Part shown: piece by piece, positions 1 to 9,100 of the stretch | How positions within the stretch are numbered: the stretch's first letter is position 1 | Layout: the number at the start of each line of letters is the position of its first letter | Origin: Oribacterium sp. UBA3737 | GTDB lineage: Bacteria; Bacillota_A; Clostridia; Lachnospirales; Lachnospiraceae | Length of the DNA: 16,357 nt | Assembly: GCA_002371295.1 (NCBI GenBank) | Contig: DFGZ01000160.1 | Span: 1 to 16,357 of the forward strand | Reading direction: 5' to 3' | Notes under the pieces: generated by a model | Databases searched by the model: none | The model's input: the letters and a program-made list of their open reading frames with translations, nothing else | Told to the model about the DNA's origin: nothing | Program-made: the position numbers and the translations under genes

Positions 1-2115
1 GTCCACTACTTCTCCGTTTTTGAGTACGATTATTTCGTCACAATCTCTTATGGTGGATAGCCTGTGGGCAATAACAATCGAGGTAATGCCTCTGTCCTTT
101 ATGGCCTTCACAACATCATATTCTGTTTTTGCATCCAGGGCTGAGGTGGCCTCGTCAAGAACTATGATGGTTGGATCCTGGGCAAGAACCCGGGCAATCT
201 CTATGCGCTGCCTTTGACCTCCCGAGAAGTCTTTTCCGCCTTCACTCATTTTATAATCATAGCCGTTTTCTCTTGCGATTATATCCTTATGGATTTGAGC
301 GTCCCTGGCAGCCATGATCACTTCGAAATCCTTGATGGTACTGTCCCACATTCTGATATTTGCGGAAATCGTATCTTCAAACATGATGATGTCCTGATCC
401 ACTACCGCAAGGGAACCCTTGAACACATCTTTATCGATTTTTTTAAGGGGAGTTCCGTCATACAGGATCTCGCCTTCCCAGGGATCATACAGACCGGAAA
501 GTATCTTTGCCAATGTTGACTTTCCGCAGCCGCTCTCACCAACGAAGGCAATCCTCATTCCCGGTGATAGCTTTAATGAAAAGTCTTTAATCAGCGGCTC
601 CGCAAGCCTTGAATATCCGAAGGTAACATTACGCAGCTCTATATCACCGCTGAGCTTATTGTATACTTCGGTTTTTACGGTTGATTTTGAAGCACCGTTT
701 TTATCCTCGGGGTATTCCATAACATCTTCTATACGTTCCATCTCAGTCCTTAACTCCTGTAAGGTCTGCCCTGTGGAGATAAAGGTTTCCGCAGGAGCCG
801 AGAAGGAACTGAGAAATCCCTGAAAGGCGGTGACCATACCAAGAGTAAATTTACCCTGTATCACCAGAAGGACGCCCATTGAAAGTACCAGGGTATTGGT
901 CACGGCTGATACCACTCCGGGAAGGATTCCCAGATATTGATTAAGTTTTGCAAATCGAACCTTCTGGGTGTTAACGCTTGCCTGGTAGCCGGCCCACTTT
1001 TGGAAGTATCCGTTTTCTGCACCGCTGGATTTAATGGTTTCGATCATCTCGATGCCTGCTGTAGTGGAGCTTGCAAGCTTTCCTGCATCTCTCATCTGTA
1101 TCCTTGAGATATTCACCCTGTAATTGGATATGATACGGGCTATCAGCATATTGATGACTATGGAGGATATACCAAGCATTGTGAGCAGCACACTGTTCTT
1201 AAGCATTACCACAAGGTAGAAAACCATCATGAATGCATTAAGGAAAAGCGGTGCAAAGGTGTTTATCAATGAATTCGAAATGGATGCATTACCCATCCTT
1301 CGCTGAAGTATATCGCCTGCATATCGTTGAGAGAAGAAATCCATGGGCAGATTAAGAACCTTCCACATGTAGGAGGTAGTGCCCTGAACTGCCATTTTAC
1401 CGTTTATACGAAGGGAATAAACTGTTCGTATGAGCTGTGACACTATCTGTATGATTGCAAACACTGACATAACAAGGATAAATGGAATGTGCCACCCGGG
1501 ATCCTTTCCTGTCAGAAGCCGATCCATGAAGATCCTTGAAAAAACCGGGTTTATAACTCCGATCAGGGAATATATGATGTTTGTAAGTACAACGAAGGCG
1601 ATGGCAATGCCGCAGCCTGTCAGCCTGCTTCTTGCAAAATCAAGGGTGGATCGTTGTTTTCCGCCGGGTTCAAATGTTTCTGATGGGGAAAAGAGTATGC
1701 ATAAACCGGTGAACTTTTCATCAAACTCTTCCATGGAAACAAGTATGGTTCCTTTTGCGGGGTCATTTAAGGAGACTTTTCCATTTTTGAATCCGTTTAC
1801 CACTACAAAATGATTGAAACCCCAGTGGGCAATGCAGGGGAAGGTTCCGTTGTCTCTGAGGTAATCGGGCTCATATCTGTAGCCGGTGGCATTAAGCCCG
1901 TAATTCCTTGCAGCCTTCATAACGTTTAGGGCATTGGAACCGTCTCTTGATACTCCGCAGTCACGGCGAACCCGGGAAAGCGGGATCCACTTATCATAGT
2001 AAGCCAGGATCATGGCAAGGCAGGCAGCTCCGCATTCAAGCATTTCAAGCTGCATGATAAAAGGTACCTTTGCCACCTTTCCCTGTGTAGGTTGTTTAAG
2101 TTTAGTCTGTTTCAT
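1..2115 (-). CDS. NHLP/NHLM-type peptide export ABC transporter: C39 peptidase + permease + ATPase (partial, 3' end outside window)
   Basis: The reading frame is open for 705 codons from ATG 2115 to the left edge, so only the last few residues are missing. An N-terminal C39 peptidase domain (about residues 18-135) cleaves double-glycine leaders. It shows QLEMLECGAACL with Cys28 and oxyanion Gln22, His102 in NHFVVV, and Asp118 in LNDPAKG. A multi-helix exporter permease follows (about 165-450), then a nucleotide-binding domain with Walker A GESGCGKST (Lys532), signature FSGGQRQR (about 630), Walker B IIVLDEATSALD and H-loop IAHRLST. This order is that of bacteriocin-type exporters (family TIGR03796-like) that cleave and secrete peptides across the membrane. 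The ATG overlaps the stop of the upstream HlyD-like gene (ATGA) and has no good Shine-Dalgarno of its own, which suggests translational coupling. No precursor peptide gene is visible here. The domain assignment is firm; the NHLP subfamily rests on the partner gene and resemblance. Confidence 0.93.
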   Translation of the reverse strand, partial: MKQTKLKQPTQGKVAKVPFIMQLEMLECGAACLAMILAYYDKWIPLSRVRRDCGVSRDGSNALNVMKAARNYGLNATGYRYEPDYLRDNGTFPCIAHWGFNHFVVVNGFKNGKVSLNDPAKGTILVSMEEFDEKFTGLCILFSPSETFEPGGKQRSTLDFARSRLTGCGIAIAFVVLTNIIYSLIGVINPVFSRIFMDRLLTGKDPGWHIPFILVMSVFAIIQIVSQLIRTVYSLRINGKMAVQGTTSYMWKVLNLPMDFFSQRYAGDILQRRMGNASISNSLINTFAPLFLNAFMMVFYLVVMLKNSVLLTMLGISSIVINMLIARIISNYRVNISRIQMRDAGKLASSTTAGIEMIETIKSSGAENGYFQKWAGYQASVNTQKVRFAKLNQYLGILPGVVSAVTNTLVLSMGVLLVIQGKFTLGMVTAFQGFLSSFSAPAETFISTGQTLQELRTEMERIEDVMEYPEDKNGASKSTVKTEVYNKLSGDIELRNVTFGYSRLAEPLIKDFSLKLSPGMRIAFVGESGCGKSTLAKILSGLYDPWEGEILYDGTPLKKIDKDVFKGSLAVVDQDIIMFEDTISANIRMWDSTIKDFEVIMAARDAQIHKDIIARENGYDYKMSEGGKDFSGGQRQRIEIARVLAQDPTIIVLDEATSALDAKTEYDVVKAIKDRGITSIVIAHRLSTIRDCDEIIVLKNGEVVD

Positions 2116-2594
2116 TGCTTACCGAATAAAAATGAAAGTGGTGAGATCCTTTCGGTCACAAGCTGCACTTCGTAAATGCCTTCAGAAATCTCCCCGTCAA
2201 CGGTAACCTCATATACCCACTCGCCGATCTGCATGTTTCCGGTAAAAAGCGCGTAGGAATCAAAATCGGGAGTGAGAGCTATGGGCTTTGCATCACTAAG
2301 GGTTACTTTATATTCCTTTCCGTTTGATCTTATAAACATATCTCCGGAGAAACGGTTTTCGAATTCCTTTTTTACGAGACATACGGAATGGTTGTCTTCT
2401 GAGATCATTACTCCGGGAACATAGGAGTCGATATGCCCTACAGTGCCGAAGATGCAGGCTCCGGTAAGCAGGATAAGTATGGCCATAAGGATGAACCAGA
2501 CACCGGGGTTTGCCAGTTTAATGTAATCATTAAGCTGATCCGGTGAGGATATACGTTCTATGGATTTATCCCGGAATATGGTTTTATTTTCCAT
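2112..2594 (-). CDS. Short HlyD-like NHLP/NHLM bacteriocin-system secretion protein
   Basis: This is a 160-residue protein with a short cytoplasmic N-terminus (about 1-29), one membrane segment (about 31-52, GVWFILMAILILLTGACIFG) and an extracytoplasmic domain of about 105 residues rich in beta-prone stretches. The N-terminal pattern SIERISSPDQLNDYIKLANP followed directly by the helix matches the start of NHLM-system HlyD/membrane-fusion proteins. Those proteins are usually several hundred residues and carry a coiled-coil hairpin, which is absent here. It is therefore a compact variant, plausible for a Gram-positive cell with no outer membrane to reach. It probably works as accessory subunit of the C39 exporter encoded immediately downstream, whose ATG overlaps its TGA. 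The start at 2594 is supported by GAGG nine bases upstream. A direct repeat and a candidate -10 box precede it. The family call is by motif resemblance; the role is inferred from context. Confidence 0.75.
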   Translation of the reverse strand: MENKTIFRDKSIERISSPDQLNDYIKLANPGVWFILMAILILLTGACIFGTVGHIDSYVPGVMISEDNHSVCLVKKEFENRFSGDMFIRSNGKEYKVTLSDAKPIALTPDFDSYALFTGNMQIGEWVYEVTVDGEISEGIYEVQLVTERISPLSFLFGKQ

Positions 2595-2641
2595 TAATCA
2601 GTACCTCGTATCGTTTGATAGATTAACTGTACCATTAATGC

Positions 2642-2693
2642 ATTATTGGCACAATGATTCGCGTCTATTCGGTAAATTTTAATGTCTATTCGG
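2642..2693 (-). promoter_or_regulatory. Putative activator-dependent promoter of the export operon: 10-bp direct repeat plus -10 box
   Basis: On the minus strand the decamer CCGAATAGAC occurs twice (2693-2684 and 2672-2663), identical, with start-to-start spacing of 21 bp. A candidate -10 box AATAAT (2647-2642) lies 15 bases after the second copy, and no good -35 hexamer is seen. Identical direct repeats two helical turns apart, close to where a -35 should be, are the classic layout of LytTR-family response regulator sites in bacteriocin export operons. The bases differ from the well-known plantaricin-type consensus, so the regulator class is inference. The repeat itself is directly visible. 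Confidence 0.5.
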
Positions 2694-2730
2694 CAAAAAA
2701 CTCTGATTTTTGTGTTTTTTGTACATCAAA

Positions 2731-2770
2731 AAGAGGATGTGGAAATGATCTCTCATTTTCACATCCTCTT
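2731..2770 (-). terminator. Rho-independent terminator after rnpB
   Basis: An almost perfect 18-bp stem closes a TCTC-type four-base loop: the outer arms are AAGAGGATGTG and CACATCCTCTT, extended inward by AAATGA/TCATTT with one wobble pair. On the minus strand it is followed by TTTTTG. It lies 15 bases after the 3' end of rnpB. Because no terminator is seen between the surface protein gene and rnpB, it probably ends transcripts from both. Confidence 0.85.
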
Positions 2771-2784
2771 TAACTTTCAAAAAC

Positions 2785-3132
2785 AATCGAGTATCGTAAT
2801 AAGCCGGGTTATGTATCAAGTGGTCATCTATCTAGGGCGTATGTTGCCATACGTCTCAATCAACCTACCCGGAAACTGACGAGCAGCCATATGTTTCCTA
2901 TTTGGTCTTTCTTCGAATGGGGTTTATAATGCCGCCTCTGTCACCAGACGCGCGGTAGTCTCTTACACTGCCGTTTCACCCTTACCGGCAAAAGCCGGCG
3001 GTCTGTTCTCTGTTACACTTTCCTGTGCGTCACCGCAACCTGCCGTTAGCAGGCATCCTGCTCTGTGAAGCCCGGACTTTCCTCTCCCAGCCGGTTTCCC
3101 TTATACTGGCAGCGACCACATCCGATACTCGA
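2785..3132 (-). ncRNA. rnpB: RNase P RNA (M1 RNA), catalytic subunit of RNase P
   Basis: This is the ribozyme that removes 5' leaders from pre-tRNAs. Hallmark conserved stretches appear in order on the minus strand: GAGGAAAGTCCGGGC, GGGTGAAACGG, CCAAATAGG, GGCTGCTCG, AGATAGATGACCAC and ATAACCCGGCTTAT. The ends close on each other in a perfect 10-bp P1 helix (TCGAGTATCG at 3132-3123 with CGATACTCGA at 2796-2787), which sets the boundaries within a few bases and gives about 348 nt, normal for the family. The overall order looks like the common class A architecture of Clostridia rather than the Bacillus class B form, though I did not fold it fully. It has its own promoter, overlapping the stop codon of the upstream surface protein gene, and a strong terminator downstream. 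Confidence 0.96.
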
Positions 3133-3138
3133 GCCTAG

Positions 3139-3167
3139 ATTGTACTATCAAATCATAGATATTACAA
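3139..3167 (-). promoter_or_regulatory. rnpB promoter, overlapping the stop codon of the surface protein gene
   Basis: On the minus strand, TTGTAA (3167-3162, 4 of 6 to the -35 consensus), a 17-bp spacer and TACAAT (3144-3139, 5 of 6 to the -10 consensus) form a standard housekeeping promoter. The expected start is about six bases later, at 3132-3133, exactly where the P1 helix of rnpB begins. TTGTAA is also the last sense codon plus the stop codon of the giant surface protein gene, so the two units abut without a spacer. Confidence 0.75.
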
Positions 3168-6100
3168 GTGTTTTTTCTTTCTGAAAACCGTGAACCAGCT
3201 GCCCAGTATGATCATTGACAAGATAGCTCCTATTCCGTGAAGAATCATCCTTGATTCATCTCCGGTCTTTGGTGAACGGGTTCTGTCTGTTTCAGAAGAA
3301 CCGTTTTCGCCATCCTTTAGCATGGCTCTTTTCGCCTCAAGAACTGCACGGGAATCATCATAAGGCTCCTCAGCAGAATACATATTGCTGCCCAGGAACT
3401 CTGCAAATGTTATTTCCGGCTGTTCTTCACTTCCGGTGATACTGCTTAGAAGCTTCTCTGATGAAGCATCATTACCATCTGAAGTATCTCCTGAATCATC
3501 ATCGGAAGAACTGTTTTTATACGGAGTTATCTTGAGGCTAGGTGAACCTGAGCCCTTCGATGATGAAGCTCCGCCGCCTGAAAGTCCTGATCCCGATATA
3601 TGCTCTGTTTTCTCCGGCACCTTAGTTCCGTCAGTATCATCAGGTTCCTTGGTTTCATCTGTTACAGGCTTTATTGCAGCTTCTGAAGAACTGTCATTTT
3701 CCGGCTTTTCCGTATTCTTATCTGAGTTTTCATTTTCCGGTTTTTCCGTATTTTTATCAGGGCTGTCAGCTTCCGGTTTTTCAATATCCTTTTCCGGACT
3801 GTCTGTTTCCGGCCTGCCGGCATTTTTATCCGGCATCTGTGGCCCGCGGCTCGGCATGGTGCCTCTTGGTGGCATAGGGGTAACTACAGGTTCCTCTTCT
3901 GGCTCAGGAGCACCGGTGTAGACATTGACAAGTCCTGCTGTTCCGCTGCCTTTTCCTCTGTAATCATCACTTGGATCTATGGCATAACTTCCTCTGACAA
4001 CGTTGTCATAACCTGTCCAATTTTTATCATGATAGATCCTGCCCATTCCGGAAGGCAAAAGTCCTGTGTATTTTCCTGCCGGAAGTTTATAAAGGTTTTT
4101 GTCCATAACCTTAAGGTCAATGTCTCCATCGGACTTCGTCACCTCAGCGCTGTATACCTTACGGTACAGCTGGCTGTTTTCTCCCATATATTCCGAAACC
4201 ACATAAATATATGGCTTAAGGTTCGGAGCATAGTAAGGAAGACCGGTCCAGGTATATGAAGAGTATTCAGGGTTATCGGGATCGTAGCTTAGCTTTATGC
4301 TTCCCAGACTGTTCACCTGCTCTTCACTGCCGGAAATTATACCGGATTCATCCTGAAGATAACGGTATAAACGCAGCTTTATGGTTGTGATCTCAGGGCT
4401 CTTTTTCGAAAGTACATCATCGCCCTCATTTGTAAGTGCCGTATCCACCGTCCATTTTTTATAGAAGGTGATTTCATAACCCTTATCTGTTTTATACCCG
4501 TTTATGGCCTTAATGCCATTTGTAAGGGTATCTGATGTGGTCAATTCAAAAAGGTGATGCAAAAGCTTATCATCTTCTGATTCTTCTGTATACTTGTTTC
4601 CAACCTCCTTTATATAGTATGTGTAGAGATGTCCTTTATCATCGTACTTAGGAACTTCAGCTCTTATGCCGTCAGAATTAAAGAAGGTGAATGAGGTTTC
4701 TCCGCTTTCATTGGCATTACCAAGTGTGGTCGTGAGCTGTATACCCTCCGGCTTCAGAATAAGGGTTTCCTGTCCCAGAGGATCTTTTCCCTTTTGATAT
4801 TCATAAACAGGCTCGTCAACTGAGGAGGTCTTTCTCCAGAGTGCAAGCTTTATTATGGGGAGATCCTTTGAACGGAATCCCTTAGGGAGATTCTCGTATA
4901 TCTTTACGCCGCTTACGGTACGTTTATTTCTCTTTCTGTTTACTATGGTCCAGGCATCAGCTTTATCGTGGGTTACCTTTGCAGCTGAGGTTTCTGTTCC
5001 GTCCTCCAGTAAAAGAGTACCCGGATTTGCGGAGTCATAGCTGAACTCTGCGTTTTTACCGGTTTCAGTGGGTGAACCGGGGAAGGCTCCTATCTCAACA
5101 TATTCATGGGTATCTGCGGAGGCTGTTTTTTCCTTTATATAGTAGCTGTATTCATAGTAGTTTCCCGGACTGAAACGTGGCTGCGGGTCATAGTTCACAT
5201 ACCACCAGTTTTTGTTTTTGGTCGTCCAGTCGTAATTAATGTAGGTATCCTTATCTATCTGTTCTGCATGGTACCTGTTATCCTTATCGGTATAGGTACG
5301 GTAAAGATTTACCACTATATCAGGACGCTTACCGGAGCTGCCTGCGTCGTCCTCCCAGAATTTATTTACAGCAGGAACTATACTTTCCTTCAGTTCATGT
5401 TTCAGGGTGAAGGAATATACATCTCCTGTATGGTAGGAACCGAGATTCAGATTTTCTTTAGTGGTAAGTACATAGGCTCCCCGGAAGGAAGCTTCATCAT
5501 CCTTTCTGTTGTTATAGATGTAATTTATGAGCTTACCGTTTTCACTGACGATCCTTGGACTGTAATCTATCAGCGCACCTTCATCATCATATTTTTTGAA
5601 GGGGCCCATTCTATCCTTCCAGCCGTTTCCTTCGTTGAGAGTGAAGGTATAGGTCTCTTCTCCCATTTTTACGGATAATGTGATTTCATCCGGGCGGGCT
5701 TTTTCCTTCAGATAACCGTCTAACCACTCATGAGCATCTATATCGAGATAAACAACTCCGACTCTTTTGTTGGTTATGGTGAAGTCATAATATGAATTAA
5801 GTAAGTCCGTTTCTTTGTGTTCGGTTCCCTGAGAAACTGAGGAGTGCAGGTTATCATCGATGAGAACGTCATAAACATAACTGCTGCCACGGACGAATCC
5901 GTACTTATCAATTTTATCTTCAGGGAATGAAAAGCTTTGCTTTTTGCCGCCCTCATACTTTTCCCATTCATGTCCGAGGTAAAGAGACTGATCATCCGCA
6001 TCTTTAAAATCCCGAGCTTTGGTCTGTCCATCACCGTTGTAGTAGTGAACAGCATTTTCAGAGGTCTTGACCTTGCCTACATGTGTTTCTCTTATTCTGA

Positions 6101-9100
6101 AGGCATCTGAGCTTTTGTCTTTTCTCCAGGCATCATATTCAGGCTCCAGTTCCTTTGGTACTTCCACGTAAATGTAGTTTTCCGACGAAGGATCTATGGT
6201 GTGTTCGGTTCCGATCTGTTCCCAGCTTCCGTTTACCTTGTGCTCCAGTACAAAGCTTACAGGCTCTCTTCCTTCGGAGTCTCCGCCATCCTTCCAGACC
6301 TTGTTGACGGAAAAGTGCTTTGATTCACCTATACTGTTTGTGATGGAAACATTGACCAAAAGGTATTTTTCGGTAACCGAAAGACCTGAATCCTTTAGTT
6401 TATAGCTTAGCTCCTTCTCTTTGATGGAGTTATGTACTGTCGGATAGTATCCGCTTTCTTTTATTCCTCCCTGTTCATAGGCAGTGTAGGTATATTCAGC
6501 TCCGTTTTCATCATATCGTGGGAGTGAACCGCTACGGGATGCGGTATCCATATCATCATAGGAATCGATAAGTATCTCATCGGTAAAGGAGGTATAGAGC
6601 TCGTTAATGTCTTTTATCTCTCTTTCTGATTCGATACCATTTTCATCTATGCTGTGAAGATAGCTTCCTGCTTTATAGCTTCTCTTAATGCTTCCGATTT
6701 TTTCTGAATTACGGTAAATATCGAAGCTTACTTCGGCGTAACCTCTCTCCTTATCATGATTTGAGAGACCTGATGAAAAGGTCTTCTTTATAAGGATTTT
6801 GGTTTTGCCCACCAGAGTGTTGGTGATGGTTACAGACTGATTTCCGCTGTCAGAATAAGTTGTATCGGCTTCTTTCGATGATGTTTTATCGGAACCATAG
6901 CTGTAGCTCTGATGATAGCGGTAACCATCTCCTGTCAGGAAATACTTCTCCCCTTCATCTTCAAAGGAAACCGCTTCTTCAGTGATACCGGTCTTTTTGT
7001 TTTTTGTATAGACTTTTTCTTCTTTAGTGAAGTAGTAAAGCCTGTTACCCTGATCATCGTATTTGGGAAGAACAGACTCTGTACTCCTGGTCTGAAGCTC
7101 TGAGGTGAAGCCCTCCAGCTTTATGGAATTTGGAAGCTTTGCAGCATACTTTTCATCATCATAGGTGGATGGATGAGTGTTCGGATCCAGAATTGTTTTA
7201 TACAGTGATAATGTGACCTGTGAGCTTACATCCTGTCTGGCAGCAGCCTTCCAGGTTTTTGCAGCCTTAACTGATATGCTTCCTTTGATAAGGTTCCTGA
7301 GGGTTTCACCATTCAGGATAAAATGATTGTTATAAAGCTTGATGTTCCTGCCATCCCTTGTGTAAAGACTTGTTTCGTAAGTGGAGGTGCCTCCGGTTGT
7401 TTTCAGCTTTCCCACATAAATAAGCTCTGAACCGTCAGGATTGTAGGCGTCAAGTGTGCCGCTTAAAGGAAGACGGAGCCTGTAAAAACTGTTCGGATTT
7501 CCCTCTGCTTCCGAACCTATAGGATCCTTTATCTCCTCATAATCAGAATCCTGTATGGGAGAAAGATTGGACCATCTGCTTTTATCGGTAACAGTTCCGT
7601 CATTCGCATATCTGTACAGAATAATGGAGGTCTTTGGTCGTTCTTTCAATGCTTTATCATCAGCTTCATCCAGCCATTTACTGTAAATCTCAAAGGTAGT
7701 TTCACCTGTTAAGACATTGACAAGAGTTCCCCCGTTATAGAGAGCATCTGTAATGTTTGCGGCGTTGTTGATATTTTTATAGCCTGATTCATAATGACGG
7801 TTTACGATGGGATTTCCTTCAGTTCCTGTGGAATCATTTAAGTCTATAGGAGCTTCAGTAAGGTAATAGTGGATATCGTAGTTATCCTTATCATAGCCGT
7901 AGCCGCGGATCGTGATGTTCCATTCATCATTTCCGGTATCAGTGACTGTTATGGCTCCTTCTTCTGTTTCAGATGAAGGGAGGAGCTTTACAGTTTCAGG
8001 ATTTTCTTTATCTCCTTTCAGGATTTTGTGCAGTGTCAGGCCATTAATCCATTCCAAAACGGATGGTCTTTCTGAGACACTTCCGTCTTTGTTTTTTGAA
8101 GCAAGATCATTCCATTTAACCTTTGCGGTAAAGTTTTTTGCTTCGTAGTTGTGAAGAACTGTTCCGTTCTCATCTTCATTTCCGTTTTCGTCTTCGAAAG
8201 AACAGAAGTAATGCTTCTTCAGGCTGTCCCTTGCTGCGATTCGATAGTTAATATGGTGAGTTACCAGCTTTCCCGTATCCTCGTCACGTTCTACATAGGT
8301 ATCATACAGCCTGTTTTTGAAGCTATAGCTATAGGATGTAGGAACAGCAGTTTTCTCTGATAAATCAAGCGGGGAATCAATGCTGCTTTCTTCCTCATTA
8401 TATCCGAGCTTTTTCATGGCAATGCTGTCGAGGGGCAGCCATCTTGCAGTGTTCTTATCCAGTGAGTACTCCAGGTATAGTAGATCATCTGTGTCCTGAC
8501 CTGTAAGACTGTCCTTTGATGCTTCATTTCTTCCGCCGTCTTCCCATTTGACCAAAAGAGTTATATCGGAATTCTTTCCCACGACCATGAAGCTGTTCAT
8601 ATCCAGGTCAAAGTCTTCCGTTTTCTCAGTTAAGGTTACGGGATCTGTTCCTGTTCCTGCACTGTTCTGATAGTCTGTTCCATCAGTAAGAATCTGAAGC
8701 TGTATATCTTTTTCGGGTGATAAGACTGTAAAGTAGTATTCTGAATCAGAACCTTCAACAGGTAATGAAAACTTTCCGTTGTCTACATCTATTTCATTAC
8801 GTTCAGTCTTATCTCCTGTGAAGCTGTAATTATATACCTTTACTTCCGATGAATCAGGAACATCCAGTTCAAAATCCAGAGTTCCTTCAGGGGATATGCT
8901 TTTCGTTTTTACATACACGGGATATGTAACGGAATCTGTGGCGATAAAGGCATCGGTCACTTCTATGTTTATAGTAGGAAATTCCACAGAAAAGAGTATA
9001 TAGTCTGATTCATTTTTCAGAGATGCTTCGAACCGGTAAACATCCGGAACATCCGGATCATATTCTCCGCCAAATGATGGATCATTATCCCATCTGAGTT

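Noticed and set aside
2682..2879. A 65-codon plus-strand frame running into rnpB
   Set aside because: It covers the terminator hairpin and the 3' part of RNase P RNA, both non-coding on the opposite strand.
3694..3803. The tandem repeats considered as a possible CRISPR or intergenic repeat array
   Set aside because: The units are directly adjacent, diverged, and in frame within a Pro/Glu/Lys stalk; there are no spacers.
3385..3921. A 178-codon plus-strand frame rich in Ser, Phe and Gly with repeats
   Set aside because: Its repeats are the antisense of the stalk repeats in the surface protein; there is no independent coding evidence.
5106..5678. A 190-codon open frame on the plus strand
   Set aside because: It lies wholly inside the well-supported surface protein gene on the other strand, has no Shine-Dalgarno or recognisable domain, and its hydrophobic composition is what the reverse of Tyr/Asp/Glu-rich codons gives.
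5774..6055. A 93-codon minus-strand frame inside the surface protein gene
   Set aside because: Out-of-frame shadow of a strongly supported coding region with continuous Cna_B homology through this stretch.
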